From Youngiibacter fragilis 232.1 (GTDB taxonomy: Bacteria; Bacillota; Clostridia; Clostridiales; Clostridiaceae), in contig NZ_AXUN02000046.1 in assembly GCF_000495435.3 (NCBI RefSeq), forward strand, positions 62,001-126,000: a DNA stretch of 64,000 nt, in the 5' to 3' direction. A program made the position numbers and the translations under genes. Positions 8,181 to 17,413 of this stretch are shown here, piece by piece (position 1 is the first letter of the stretch; each line of letters opens with the position of its first letter). A model generated the notes under the pieces. The model saw only the letters and a list, made by a program, of their open reading frames with translations, was not told where the DNA came from and did not search any database.

Positions 8181-8260
8181 GTGCATTCCCTCCTATAAGA
8201 TTAAATTGACGTTCATAGGAAATGAATCCAAGAGGACCGCCCGTACTAGCACAAACTATA
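8181..8260 (-). promoter_or_regulatory. rplS leader, possible L19 autoregulatory structure
   Basis: The leader contains TCCTAT (8219-8214 on the minus strand) able to pair with ATAGGA, which overlaps the rplS Shine-Dalgarno, and a second CCTC that could also pair with it. RBS-sequestering L19 leaders are known in Firmicutes. I cannot confirm the family consensus by eye. Confidence 0.35.
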
Positions 8261-8261
8261 T

Positions 8262-8291
8262 TTTAACATAAAGTAATCAACATATGCAACA
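8262..8291 (-). promoter_or_regulatory. rplS promoter
   Basis: Between trmD and rplS the minus strand reads TTGCAT, an 18-bp spacer, then TAAAAT. It gives rplS an independent start besides readthrough from the SRP/trmD operon. Confidence 0.5.
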
Positions 8292-8353
8292 AATTTTCAA
8301 ATGTTGCCTTGATATTCCTCGAGAGATTGTTCTGTTGGAGATTATTACCTGGT

Positions 8354-9076
8354 TCACTTCTGTTCCTCGAATTTTTTGAGGATCTTCTGGTCATCTCTTG
8401 AAAGCACGTGCCTTCTGTACAGGTCTGGCCGTTTCTCCCTGGTTGCCTTCAGCATCATGTACCTTCTCCATTGCCTGATATTCTCATGATGACCTGACAG
8501 GAGTATTTCAGGCACCTTCATGCCTCTGAAATCCTCGGGTCTCGTGTAGTGAGGGTACTCAAGCAGGTCTTCGGTGAATGATTCCTCCTGGGAGGATTCG
8601 TCCTTTCCGAGTACCCCTGGCAGAAGCCTCAGGATGCTGTCGATAATAGGGATCGCTGCCATCTCTCCACCGGTAAGTATGAAGTCACCGATTGACACCT
8701 CCATGTCTATGACGCTGTACGCCCTCTCGTCGATACCCTCGTAGTGACCGCAAAGGAAGACAAGCTCGTTTTCCCTGGAGAGCTCCTCGGCAAGCCTCTG
8801 GTCGAACTTCCTTCCTTTTGGCCCCAGGAAGATCACCTTCCCGCCGTTCTTTTCCTTCACATGGGCGATAGAATCGAAAAGGGGCTGCGGAGTCATCACC
8901 ATTCCGCTTCCTCCTCCATAAGGAGCATCATCAACGCTCTTATGCTTGTCCAGCGTGTATTCCCTTATGTTCACGGCATTGATCTCAAAGAGGCCCTTTG
9001 ACTTTGCCCTTCCGATGATGCTTTCATCGAATATCCTGAACATTTCCGGAAAAAGGGTGAGAATATCAATCCTCAT
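8354..9076 (-). CDS. trmD: tRNA (guanine-N1)-methyltransferase
   Basis: TrmD makes m1G37 in tRNAs reading CNN codons (Leu, Pro, Arg), preventing +1 frameshifts. The 240-residue protein is a SPOUT-fold enzyme with the trefoil-knot S-adenosylmethionine motifs [22 protein letters not shown] and LPGVLG, and starts [13 protein letters not shown] as expected. It overlaps rimM by 11 bases, a translational coupling also seen in other bacteria. It closes the ylxM-ffh-rpsP-khpA-rimM-trmD operon. Confidence 0.98.
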   Translation of the reverse strand: MRIDILTLFPEMFRIFDESIIGRAKSKGLFEINAVNIREYTLDKHKSVDDAPYGGGSGMVMTPQPLFDSIAHVKEKNGGKVIFLGPKGRKFDQRLAEELSRENELVFLCGHYEGIDERAYSVIDMEVSIGDFILTGGEMAAIPIIDSILRLLPGVLGKDESSQEESFTEDLLEYPHYTRPEDFRGMKVPEILLSGHHENIRQWRRYMMLKATREKRPDLYRRHVLSRDDQKILKKFEEQK

Positions 9077-9563
9077 AGGACCACTCCCTGACAGGTGCTA
9101 TCACTACCCTGAGAGATTCGACGTCAACTTCCTTTACAATGGTCTTTAATGCAGGTATGAGAAGTTCCTTCGGTTCCCTTATCCAGTATACGTCATTGGA
9201 GCCTGTCGCTATAACATCATATATCTCCCCAAGGTCCTTCCCTTCAGTGTCAAATACCCTGCAGCCCTTGAGGTCTTCAACGAAATACGCATCCTTCTCT
9301 AGCTTTACTGCATCCTTCCTTCTGACTTCCAGGGTCTTGCCCCTTAGCCTGTCAGCTGCCTCCACGGTGTTTATCCCGTCGAGCTTGAGCACTGCCCTGT
9401 CGGTAAGAAGCTTGACCTCGAGGACTTTCACCTCTTTGCCGTCGATCAGGACATTCTTAAGGTTTCTGAACCTTTCCAGGTCATCGGTCAGAGGGAACAC
9501 CTTGACCTCTCCCACGACTCCATGGGGTTTTGTTATTTCTCCGATAGTTAAATATTCCTTCAT
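9066..9563 (-). CDS. rimM: 16S rRNA processing protein RimM
   Basis: RimM is a 30S assembly factor that binds S19 and helps mature the 30S head. The 165-residue protein has the N-terminal RimM beta-barrel (starting [19 protein letters not shown]) and a C-terminal PRC barrel (from about residue 95, with [18 protein letters not shown] and ending in a [11 protein letters not shown] segment). The start has an AGGTAAGG site. It overlaps trmD and lies 54 bases after khpA, with a terminator-like hairpin between. Confidence 0.97.
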   Translation of the reverse strand: MKEYLTIGEITKPHGVVGEVKVFPLTDDLERFRNLKNVLIDGKEVKVLEVKLLTDRAVLKLDGINTVEAADRLRGKTLEVRRKDAVKLEKDAYFVEDLKGCRVFDTEGKDLGEIYDVIATGSNDVYWIREPKELLIPALKTIVKEVDVESLRVVIAPVREWSYED

Positions 9564-9573
9564 TCCTTACCTC

Positions 9574-9605
9574 TAAAAAAGCCTACTTACAAATGCAAGT
9601 AGGCT
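9574..9605 (-). terminator. Terminator/attenuator between khpA and rimM
   Basis: Minus strand stem AGCCTACTT / AAGTAGGCT (arms 9605-9597 and 9588-9580, 8-base loop) followed by six T. It sits inside the operon, so it probably attenuates rimM-trmD relative to rpsP. Confidence 0.8.
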
Positions 9606-9617
9606 CTAAAGTCAAAA

Positions 9618-9845
9618 CTACAGTATCTCGACCTGTACTTTCTTGTTCTCTTTCATCGAAGCCGCCTTGACAACAGTCCTGATAGCCTTGGCAATCCTGC
9701 CCTGCTTTCCAATGACCTTTCCCATGTCTTCTTCGGCTACCCTCAGTTCTATGACTGTCTGGCCTTCCTTTTCGACTTCGCTTACTGAGACCTTTTCAGG
9801 GAAGTCGACAAGTTCCTTGGCGATGAACTCTACCAGTTCCTTCAT
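9618..9845 (-). CDS. khpA: KH-domain RNA-binding protein KhpA
   Basis: KhpA is a small RNA-binding protein that in Gram-positives partners with KhpB (Jag/EloR) in cell-elongation and RNA control. The 75-residue product is a single type II KH domain with the GxxG loop in MGKVIGKQGRIAKAIRTVV (about 41-59). It sits between rpsP and rimM, its conserved Firmicute position. Confidence 0.95.
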   Translation of the reverse strand: MKELVEFIAKELVDFPEKVSVSEVEKEGQTVIELRVAEEDMGKVIGKQGRIAKAIRTVVKAASMKENKKVQVEIL

Positions 9846-9861
9846 TGCCCTTCCTCCTCGT

Positions 9862-10107
9862 CTACTTCGTTATTCCAGCCTTGTTGAAAAGTCTTGCTAC
9901 GACCTCTGTAGGCTGTGCGCCCTTGTTGAGCCAGCCTGCAGCCTTCTCAGCGTCGATCTTTACTGTGCTTGGCTCAGTTGTAGGATCATAGTATCCAAGC
10001 TCCTCGATGAACTTTCCGTCTCTTGGGCTCTTTGAGTCCGCAACAACCAGTCTGTAGAATGGTGCCTTCTTTGAACCCATTCTTCTAAGTCTTATCTTTA
10101 CTGCCAT
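9862..10107 (-). CDS. rpsP: 30S ribosomal protein S16
   Basis: S16 binds the 5' domain of 16S rRNA early in 30S assembly. The 81-residue product starts [31 protein letters not shown] (shown here split: [19 protein letters not shown], then LVVADS) and contains the [12 protein letters not shown] signature near residue 37. It follows ffh after 27 bases with a GGAGG site. Confidence 0.98.
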   Translation of the reverse strand: MAVKIRLRRMGSKKAPFYRLVVADSKSPRDGKFIEELGYYDPTTEPSTVKIDAEKAAGWLNKGAQPTEVVARLFNKAGITK

Positions 10108-10134
10108 TTGATTTCACCTCCGTATTTATTGGGG

Positions 10135-11478
10135 TTAGAACGGCATCTTGCCGAACATTCCCTTCTTTGGATTCTTCTGCATCGAACCCATTTGCTTCAT
10201 CATCTTCTTCATGTTCTCGAAACCCTTCAGGAGCTTGTTGACATCCTGCACCGTAGTGCCTGATCCCTTAGCTATCCTTCTCTTCCTGGACGGATTGTCC
10301 AGAAGTTTCGGGTTTCTTCTTTCCTTCTGTGTCATAGACTGTATTATGCATTCAGTCTTCGCCATTTCCTTCTCGCTGTCCGACAGGTCAAGCCCCTTCA
10401 TCTCCTGGGAGTTCATTCCCGGGATCATTTCAAGCAGCTTGTTCAGCGGTCCCAGCTTCTTCATCTGAGCCATGGCATTCATGTAGTCCTCGAAATTGAA
10501 TTCCTTAGTCATCATCCTGGAGCCAAGTTCCCTTGCCTCCTTCTCATCTATGGCGCTCTGCGCCTTTTCGATGAGAGACATGACATCGCCCATTCCGAGT
10601 ATCCTACCTGCCATCCTCTCAGGATGGAAGACCTCGATGTCAGACATCTTTTCTCCGGTACCGGAGAATTTTATAGGCTTGCCTGTCACTTCCCTTATGG
10701 AAAGCGCTGCACCGCCTCTTGTGTCTCCGTCAAGCTTGGTTACTATGACACCGGATATGTCCAGTATGGTATTGAAGTTTTCCGCGACGTTCACCGCATC
10801 CTGACCTGTCATGGAGTCGACCACAAGGAGTATCTCCCTGGGATTGACCGCTGCTTTGATGTTCTTCAGCTCAAGCATCAGTGCTTCATCGATATGGAGT
10901 CTGCCCGCAGTATCCAGAATGACCACATCGCGGCCTTCCTTTCTTGCGTGTTCCATGGCTGCCTTCGCGATATCCACCGGATTCGTCTTGTCACCAAGTG
11001 TGAATACCGGTATGTCTATCTGCTTTCCAACTACCTGCAGCTGCTTTATGGCAGCCGGCCTGTAGATGTCGCAGGCCGCAAGCAGGGGTTTCCTGTTGCG
11101 CTTCCTTAGATAAAGCGCGAGCTTGCCTGCCATGGTTGTCTTACCCGCTCCCTGAAGGCCCACAAGCATGAATACGGTGATGGACGGGTCGAAGTTAAGC
11201 TTCGCTTCCGCGCCACCCATGAGAGCAGCAAGCTCATCATGTACGATCTTCACGACCTGCTGTCCGGGCGTGAGGCTTTCCAGGACCTCAGTGCCCATCG
11301 CCTTCTCGCTGACCTTGGCTACAAAGCTTTTTACGACCTTGAAGTTAACGTCTGCTTCAAGAAGGGCAAGGCGGACCTCCCTCATGGCGTCCTTGATGTC
11401 CTTTTCCGTAAGCTTCCCTTTTCCCCTCAGCTTCTTGAAGGTTTCCTGGAGCCTTTCGGCCAATCCGTCAAATGCCAT
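10135..11478 (-). CDS. ffh: Signal recognition particle protein Ffh (SRP54)
   Basis: Ffh binds signal sequences and 4.5S/scRNA and delivers nascent membrane proteins to FtsY. The 447-residue protein has the N domain helical bundle (1-85), the G domain with GLQGAGKTTMAGKLA (about 107-121), DTAGRLHIDE and TKLDGDTRGG, and a methionine-rich M domain (about 300-430) ending in a basic FENMKKMMKQMGSM stretch. It lies 11 bases downstream of its partner ylxM; ftsY is just upstream, placing the whole protein-targeting pathway together. The SRP RNA gene is not in this window. Confidence 0.98.
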   Translation of the reverse strand: MAFDGLAERLQETFKKLRGKGKLTEKDIKDAMREVRLALLEADVNFKVVKSFVAKVSEKAMGTEVLESLTPGQQVVKIVHDELAALMGGAEAKLNFDPSITVFMLVGLQGAGKTTMAGKLALYLRKRNRKPLLAACDIYRPAAIKQLQVVGKQIDIPVFTLGDKTNPVDIAKAAMEHARKEGRDVVILDTAGRLHIDEALMLELKNIKAAVNPREILLVVDSMTGQDAVNVAENFNTILDISGVIVTKLDGDTRGGAALSIREVTGKPIKFSGTGEKMSDIEVFHPERMAGRILGMGDVMSLIEKAQSAIDEKEARELGSRMMTKEFNFEDYMNAMAQMKKLGPLNKLLEMIPGMNSQEMKGLDLSDSEKEMAKTECIIQSMTQKERRNPKLLDNPSRKRRIAKGSGTTVQDVNKLLKGFENMKKMMKQMGSMQKNPKKGMFGKMPF

Positions 11479-11489
11479 GCGATCCCTCC

Positions 11490-11822
11490 TTAAATTTCTC
11501 CCAGAAGACCTCTGATCTCCTGGAGAAGCGTATTGTCATCTTTCAGGCAGCTTTCACCGAGAACCATCATGATCCTTTCCTTTGTCCTTTCAGACTCCTG
11601 CGAGGACCTCATAAGGCTAAGCTTGCCTTCGTAATCCTCAAGTATCCTGATGCATCTCTTTATAAGGTCATGGATGGCCTGCCTGCTTGTATCCTGATTT
11701 TCCGCGATTTCCGACAGCGACAGGTCCATATCATAGTACATTGACATGATACTTCTCTGTTTTTCCGTCAGGAGAACCCCGTAATGATCCATCAACAAGG
11801 ATATTTCCATTCTGTTTTCCAT
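11490..11822 (-). CDS. ylxM: YlxM-family SRP-associated protein (UPF0122)
   Basis: This 110-residue protein belongs to the YlxM/p13 family, a sigma-70 region-4-like helix-turn-helix protein (about residues 18-65, LTEKQRSIMSMYYDMDLSLS then EIAENQDTSRQAIHDLIKR) that in streptococci modulates SRP GTPase activity and binds scRNA. It is the first gene of the ffh operon and has a consensus promoter immediately upstream. The start has an AGGTGAGG site 3 bases away. Confidence 0.93.
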   Translation of the reverse strand: MENRMEISLLMDHYGVLLTEKQRSIMSMYYDMDLSLSEIAENQDTSRQAIHDLIKRCIRILEDYEGKLSLMRSSQESERTKERIMMVLGESCLKDDNTLLQEIRGLLGEI

Positions 11823-11845
11823 AACCTCACCTACTCACATTAACA

Positions 11846-11874
11846 ATACTAACAAAGGGCAAACACCCTGTCAA
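11846..11874 (-). promoter_or_regulatory. ylxM-ffh operon promoter
   Basis: Minus strand -35 TTGACA (11874-11869), 17-bp spacer, -10 TAGTAT (11851-11846). The -35 lies inside the descending arm of the ftsY terminator hairpin (11864-11895). Confidence 0.85.
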
Positions 11875-11895
11875 GTATTTTTACTTAACAGGGTG
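11864..11895 (-). terminator. ftsY terminator hairpin
   Basis: 8-bp stem CACCCTGT / ACAGGGTG plus a 5-bp AAGTA / TACTT inner stem separated by one mismatch, 4-base loop. The T tract is short (TTT), so termination may be leaky. It overlaps the ylxM promoter. Confidence 0.6.
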
Positions 11896-11927
11896 CAAAC
11901 AATTAAAAACAATTCCTCAGTACCAAC

Positions 11928-12830
11928 CTAAATGACAACCTGAGCAAAGGCCTTGGGATCAAATTCCTGCAGGTCGTCTATACCCTCTCCGACTCCGATG
12001 TAGAGGACCGGAAGGTCAAGAGTCTGCTTTATTGAAAACACGACTCCGCCCTTTGCCGTACCATCCAGCTTGGTCAGGATTATTCCGTCCAGGTTCGTAA
12101 CCGACTTGAACTCCCTCGCCTGTACTATGGCATTCTGACCAGTGGTTCCGTCGAGGACTATCATGGAGTATTTCCTGGCATCCCCAATCTCCCTGTCGAT
12201 TACCCTGTTTATCTTCTCAAGCTCGTTCATCAGGTTCTTCTTGTTATGGAGCCTTCCCGCTGTGTCGCAGATAAGCACGTCTGCCTTTCGCGCCTTGAAT
12301 GCCTGCACGGCGTCAAACACCACAGCGGCAGGGTCTGAACCCTCCTGATGCTTTACTATCTCCACTCCGGCCCTCTTTGCCCATATCTCAAGCTGGTCTA
12401 TCGCAGCTGCCCTGAAGGTGTCAGCGGCTGCCAGTATCACCTTCTTGCCATCTGCCCTGTATTTGTGGGCAAGCTTACCTATCGAGGTCGTTTTGCCTAC
12501 CCCGTTTACCCCGATGACGAGTATGACCATTGGACCTGTGGTATCAAACGGCTCCTCAGATTCCATGTATTCAGCAAGGACATCCCTCATTGCATCCTTC
12601 AGGAGGGCAACATCGCTGATATGCTCAGTCCTCACCTTTTTCTTCAGCCTTTCTATGATATCCACAGAGGTCTCATATCCAACATCCGAGGTTATGAGAA
12701 CTTCCTCAAGCTCGTCATAAAGGTCGTCATCTATAGTGACAGCGAGGCCGAAGACCTCATTGAACTTATCTGTAAGGCTGTCTCTGGTCTTTGCAAGGCC
12801 TTCCTTGAGTTTGTCGAATAAGCTACCCAA
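11928..12830 (-). CDS. ftsY: Signal recognition particle receptor FtsY
   Basis: FtsY is the membrane-associated SRP receptor GTPase. The 300-residue protein lacks the long acidic A domain of E. coli FtsY, as usual in Firmicutes, and begins with the N domain (MGSLFDKLKEGLAKTRDSL). The G domain shows VIGVNGVGKTTSIGKLAHK (about 105-123), DTAGRLHNKKNLMNEL, and TKLDGTAKGG (about 253-262). It overlaps the smc stop by 8 bases, so it is translationally coupled to smc, as in many Firmicutes. Confidence 0.98.
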   Translation of the reverse strand: MGSLFDKLKEGLAKTRDSLTDKFNEVFGLAVTIDDDLYDELEEVLITSDVGYETSVDIIERLKKKVRTEHISDVALLKDAMRDVLAEYMESEEPFDTTGPMVILVIGVNGVGKTTSIGKLAHKYRADGKKVILAAADTFRAAAIDQLEIWAKRAGVEIVKHQEGSDPAAVVFDAVQAFKARKADVLICDTAGRLHNKKNLMNELEKINRVIDREIGDARKYSMIVLDGTTGQNAIVQAREFKSVTNLDGIILTKLDGTAKGGVVFSIKQTLDLPVLYIGVGEGIDDLQEFDPKAFAQVVI

Positions 12831-15800
12831 TTTCTCGTTTTCTCCTTTCTTGAGAGAGGTCCAGTGAAACTATCTTTGACACTCCCTTTTCTTCCATGGT
12901 CACGCCATAAAGCACGTCCGATGCCTCCATGGTACCCTTCCTGTGTGTTATGAGTATGAACTGGGTCTCAAGTGCAAATTCTCGAAGGAATGCTGAGAAC
13001 CTCGCTACATTGGCCTCATCAAGAGCAGCCTCGATCTCATCGAGTATGCAAAACGGCGTAGGCTTCATCCTGAGGATTGCGAACGTCAGCGCTATGGCTG
13101 AAAGGACCTTTTCCCCACCTGACATGAGTGTTATGTTCTGGAGCTTTTTGCCAGGCGGCTGGACACTGATCTCAATTGGCGCTTCCAGCACATCCCCTTC
13201 TCCCAGGATTAGCTTCGCATGCCCGCCGGAAAAGAGCCTTCTGAAGGTATCCTCGAAGTTTTCGCTCATTACCTTGAAGTTTTCCTGGAACATTATCCTC
13301 ATCCTGAGCGTCATGTCCGCAATGAGCTCCTTCAGCTCAGACTTGGCATCCTCGAGGTCTTTTCTCTGTGCAGTCAGGAAATCCCTGTGTATGCTTACTT
13401 CACGGAATTCCTCAATAGCTGCCGTATTTACCGAGCCAAGGCTTGAAATCTCCTTTCTCAGCTGGTTCAGCCTCTTCCTGGCGGCATCCTTGTCAGTAAG
13501 CTCTACCATCTCATCCCTTGCCTGTGCGAGTGTCATGTCGAGCTCGTCGTTGATCCTGTTGACGAGCGATATCCGCTCACCCTTAAGCTTCTCAAGTGCA
13601 TCCTTCTTCCTCATCAGGTCCTTGTCAAGAACATGGTATTCTTCTTCAATCGTTGCAAGGGCACCGCTTATTTCCCTGAGGGATGCCTTGTCCCTTACCT
13701 CATCCATGGATATCCTGTCAAGCTCAGCCTCACGTGCGGTAAGGAACGAGTCGAGCCCTTCCTTTTCAGACTTCAGCCTCAGGAGCTTATCTTCAAGCTC
13801 AGCAATCGAGCTTTCAGCCTCTTTTTCCTCTGCCTCGTGCATCCTTTCCTCTTCAAGCAGGGAGCTTATGAGCTCCTCCCTTCGGTGGACGTCTTCCTCT
13901 TTTGCATTCCAGACCTCTAGAAGTCTTCCTTCAGTTACCATTATGCCAGTTATCTCTTCCTTCAGGGCGTCATATGCCCTGAAGGCTTCAGTCCTCATCT
14001 CCTTGAGGTCCCTCTGCTGCTGTCTGTTCCGTCCCCTCTCCTCCTGGAAGGAGGAAAGCCTCATTTCGATCTCGTTTAACATTTCCACAAGGGAATCCAA
14101 TTCTTCCTGCCTTGACCTTACTGACATCTCCGACTCGGCCAATACCGAGTGCAGCCTTCTTACGTCAGCTCCAAACACCTCAGCCCTTTCCTTTTTCTTT
14201 GCGATCTCTATTTCAAGGAGTGATACAGCATAGGAAAGCTCCCTTTCGGCCTTTCCTCTTTCTTCCAGCGCCCTGGCCTTTTCCTGCCTCGCTGAGCTGG
14301 CTTCCTCACGGCTTTTCCTGAGGTCTGAAAGTCCTTCTGCAAGGTCTGCAAGCTGGGTCTTTCTCGAGAACAGACCAGAATTCTTGCCTGCAGCGCTTCC
14401 ACCGGTCATGGAACCGCCGGCATTGACAACATCCCCTGAAAGAGTGACTATCCTATACTGGTATCCCATTTCCCGGGCTGCTGATGTGGCATGGTCAATG
14501 TTCTCTGATATGAACACCCTTCCAAGAAGATTCTCTGCGATATTTGAGTAACCTTCCTCGACCTCAAGGAAATCCAGGATGTTTCCAAGTATTCTTCCCT
14601 TCTTCAGTTGAGGCGGCTTCACCCGGGTCCCCTTCATAACATTCCTGGGAAGGAATGTTGCCCTTCCGAAGTTCTTCTCCCTGAGGACGCCTATGAGCTC
14701 CTTGGCAATATTCTCGTCATCTGTGATAATGTTTGATACAGCTGCTCCAAGTGCGGTCTCCAGGGCTGACTCGTATCCCTTGACAGGGCGTATCACGTCT
14801 CCCACAAGCCTTATCCTGCCCAGCCTCTTGCTGTTGCCTGACTTAAGATGCTCCATAAGAAGCTTGACGGACCTTGAATATCCCTCGAAATGTTCCTCAA
14901 GGTTCTTCAGAAGTCTGATCTGGGATTCGGATGCCCTTATCTCCTCTGAGAGGGACCTTACCCTTGAATCACTGTCCTCAAGTACCTTTCGGCCTTCTTC
15001 CGATTCCTTCCTGAGTACTGCAAGCTCAGCTTCCTTTTTCCCCTTTTCAGCCTCAAGTGAAGCTATTTCCGCCTCGACATCGGCCTTTGCGGAAATGTTC
15101 ATCTCTGTTGATGCCCTGTAGCCTGCAAGAGCAGATTTGCCGTCCTCTATCCTGCCGGCTATACCAGCTATATCGCCACGGAGCCTCATCTCTTCTTTCC
15201 TGAGGCTGTTAAGCTTGACATCGGAATCCTCATCCTCGTCCTTGAGACCCTTCTGTTCTTCCTCGCTGGACTTCAGGTACTCCTCCATCCGTGAAAGATC
15301 TGCCCTCTTTTCTGAGAGGATCCTCCCTACTGACTCCCTTTCCCCTCTTCCTGATTCAAGCTCTTCCTTCAGGCCCGAAAGTGCTGCCTTTTCAGTCTCG
15401 CATCTTTCCCTTGAAGCTTTCTTCAGGCTCAAGCTCCTGTCCCTGAGCTTCTCCTTGTCTGCTCTTGCGGCTTCAGACATCTGCCTGTCCTTTTCCACCG
15501 CCTCAGCCTGACCTCTCTTCATGAAGAATTCTTCCTTCAGGGCTGATTGGATCTCCGCCTTCCTTTCCATTTCAGCTTCAATGGATACCTTCCTTGCAGA
15601 AATCTCATCCTTTTCCCTCAGTGCATCATTGAATCTTATCTCTGCCGCATCAGATTCAGCTGACAACTTTGCCTCATCACCCTGCATTTCATCAAGGTCT
15701 GACATTATGAGAGATATCAGGATCTCCCTGTTCTCCGCAGAAAGGACAAGGAACTTTTCAGCCTTCTCCTTTTCACGTCCAAGTGGGCCTATCCTTTCCT

Positions 15801-16395
15801 CGTAGGTTGTAAGTATGTCGGTAACCCTCAGCAGGTTCAGGTCGGTGTTGGCAAGCTTCTTTTCAGCCTCCTCCTTCCTCGACTTGTACTTTACTATTCC
15901 GGCTGCTTCTTCAAGAAGCGCTCTCCTGTCCTCCATCTTGCCTGACAGTATTGCCTCTATCTTTCCCTGACCGATGAGTGAATATCCTTCCTTACCTATT
16001 CCAGTATCCATGAACATCTCGTGGATATCCCGAAGCCTGCATTGGTTGTTGTTGATGAGGTATTCACTGTCTCCGGACCTGTACAGCCTCCTTGTGACGC
16101 TCACCTCAGTAAATGCAACCGGCAGGCTCCTTGATGAGTTGTCAAGCACGAGGGTGACTTCAGCGAAGCCTAGCGGCTTACGGAACTCAGTACCAGAGAA
16201 TATGACATCCTCCATCTTACCGCCTCTCAAGCTTTTAACACTCTGTTCTCCAAGGACCCACCTGACTGCATCAGAGATGTTCGACTTTCCGCTTCCGTTC
16301 GGGCCCACAACCGCAGTGATCCCTTCCCTGAAATCAAGATGGGTCCTGTCGGCGAAGGACTTGAAGCCTCTTATCTCTATTGATTTAAGATACAT
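12823..16395 (-). CDS. smc: Chromosome segregation protein SMC
   Basis: SMC is the condensin ATPase that, with ScpA and ScpB (not in this window), aligns chromosome arms. The 1190-residue protein has the Walker A GPNGSGKSN near residue 32, long coiled coils (about 165-500 and 670-1020), a central hinge (about 510-660, with GSMTGGSAAGKNSG), and the C-terminal ABC signature LMSGGEKVLSAIA and Walker B FCILDEIEAALDEAN. The ATG at 16395 (MYLKSIEIRGFKSF) has a GAGGAGG site. It overlaps the upstream radical SAM gene by 11 bases and ftsY by 8. Confidence 0.98.
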   Translation of the reverse strand: MYLKSIEIRGFKSFADRTHLDFREGITAVVGPNGSGKSNISDAVRWVLGEQSVKSLRGGKMEDVIFSGTEFRKPLGFAEVTLVLDNSSRSLPVAFTEVSVTRRLYRSGDSEYLINNNQCRLRDIHEMFMDTGIGKEGYSLIGQGKIEAILSGKMEDRRALLEEAAGIVKYKSRKEEAEKKLANTDLNLLRVTDILTTYEERIGPLGREKEKAEKFLVLSAENREILISLIMSDLDEMQGDEAKLSAESDAAEIRFNDALREKDEISARKVSIEAEMERKAEIQSALKEEFFMKRGQAEAVEKDRQMSEAARADKEKLRDRSLSLKKASRERCETEKAALSGLKEELESGRGERESVGRILSEKRADLSRMEEYLKSSEEEQKGLKDEDEDSDVKLNSLRKEEMRLRGDIAGIAGRIEDGKSALAGYRASTEMNISAKADVEAEIASLEAEKGKKEAELAVLRKESEEGRKVLEDSDSRVRSLSEEIRASESQIRLLKNLEEHFEGYSRSVKLLMEHLKSGNSKRLGRIRLVGDVIRPVKGYESALETALGAAVSNIITDDENIAKELIGVLREKNFGRATFLPRNVMKGTRVKPPQLKKGRILGNILDFLEVEEGYSNIAENLLGRVFISENIDHATSAAREMGYQYRIVTLSGDVVNAGGSMTGGSAAGKNSGLFSRKTQLADLAEGLSDLRKSREEASSARQEKARALEERGKAERELSYAVSLLEIEIAKKKERAEVFGADVRRLHSVLAESEMSVRSRQEELDSLVEMLNEIEMRLSSFQEERGRNRQQQRDLKEMRTEAFRAYDALKEEITGIMVTEGRLLEVWNAKEEDVHRREELISSLLEEERMHEAEEKEAESSIAELEDKLLRLKSEKEGLDSFLTAREAELDRISMDEVRDKASLREISGALATIEEEYHVLDKDLMRKKDALEKLKGERISLVNRINDELDMTLAQARDEMVELTDKDAARKRLNQLRKEISSLGSVNTAAIEEFREVSIHRDFLTAQRKDLEDAKSELKELIADMTLRMRIMFQENFKVMSENFEDTFRRLFSGGHAKLILGEGDVLEAPIEISVQPPGKKLQNITLMSGGEKVLSAIALTFAILRMKPTPFCILDEIEAALDEANVARFSAFLREFALETQFILITHRKGTMEASDVLYGVTMEEKGVSKIVSLDLSQERRKREIG

Positions 16396-17413
16396 TTGTT
16401 CCTCCTCCGTCAAAAGGGATGATTTCAAATATCCCCTTCTGTTCGCTGTCAATTGTCTCGACTCTTACTTCCACCTTCTCTGAAAGCCTTGTAAAATATC
16501 TCTTTCCTCCGGCATAAAGCTTCGACAGGTCCCTCCTGCCTATCCTCACAGTCACCCTGTCAAATCCTGCATCCTCGATCTTCCTGCACATGGCATAGCT
16601 TTCACAGAGCTCCCTGATCGCAGGGTGGTAAGGTCCGGCAAGGACATCTCTCCCTGGTGCAATGTCAGACGTAGGCTGCAACCCGACCCTTATAACATTC
16701 ACTCCGGCATTCTCATACTCGACGAGCATCCTTGATGTGACTGCAACTGCCCTGTCAAGTGTATAAGGCTCATAGCTCCCTGCAAGGTACAGGTCAGCCA
16801 TCTCAGTGTCCCTTATTACAAGTGCAGGGTAGATCCTTGCAATGTCAGGTTTCATCCTTATGCTTTCCCTGACGGAGAACAGGTCCTTTTCCTCATTGTC
16901 GAGAGGAAGCCCTGTCATGAGCTGGTGTCCGAGAGTGAAGCCGAATGACCTTATCATTCTGCTTGCATCCTCCACAACCCTGGGGCTGTACCCTCTTTTC
17001 GACGCCGCAAGGACATCCTCTGACAGGGACTGCACTCCAAGTTCAATGATGTCCACAAGATGCTCCTTGAGGTGCGAAAGAATGAACAGGTTGATATAGT
17101 CAGGCCTTGTTGAAAGCCTTATCCTGTCTATGATGCCATTTTCCTTGAGTTCCCTTGTCACCGAAAGAAGCTCCCTCTGTTTCCTTATGTCTAAGGCAGT
17201 GAAGGTTCCTCCGAAGAATGACACCTCCAGCTCAGTATTGTCCCTGTCGATCGTCAGAAGGTAGTCCTTCACGATCCTCCTGACATACCCTGCGTCTATG
17301 CTGTCATACTCTTCCCTGAGTACACCGGTTATCTTTGCCTGGTTGCAGAATACGCAGTCATGCGGACAGCCAACGTGCGGTATGAATATGGGTATGATGA
17401 CATGTCTACGCAT
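16385..17413 (-). CDS. Radical SAM protein, Elp3/YhcC-like
   Basis: The 342-residue protein carries the radical SAM cluster motif CPHDCVFC (Cys16, Cys20, Cys23) followed by an FFGGTFTAL segment, STRPDYIN and ELGVQSLSEDVL, the pattern of the Elp3/YhcC branch. The C-terminus has no acetyltransferase domain, so it is not a full Elp3. It is found between rnc and smc in many Clostridia and is overlapped at both ends (8 bases with rnc, 11 with smc), so it belongs to the rnc-smc-ftsY operon. A tRNA- or RNA-modification role is an inference from the family; the substrate is unknown. Confidence 0.85.
   Translation of the reverse strand: MRRHVIIPIFIPHVGCPHDCVFCNQAKITGVLREEYDSIDAGYVRRIVKDYLLTIDRDNTELEVSFFGGTFTALDIRKQRELLSVTRELKENGIIDRIRLSTRPDYINLFILSHLKEHLVDIIELGVQSLSEDVLAASKRGYSPRVVEDASRMIRSFGFTLGHQLMTGLPLDNEEKDLFSVRESIRMKPDIARIYPALVIRDTEMADLYLAGSYEPYTLDRAVAVTSRMLVEYENAGVNVIRVGLQPTSDIAPGRDVLAGPYHPAIRELCESYAMCRKIEDAGFDRVTVRIGRRDLSKLYAGGKRYFTRLSEKVEVRVETIDSEQKGIFEIIPFDGGGTNVS

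Noticed and set aside
8281-8310. GCAACA/TGTTGC repeat as a trmD terminator
   Set aside because: Only six pairs, two central mismatches and no T tract; it overlaps the rplS promoter.
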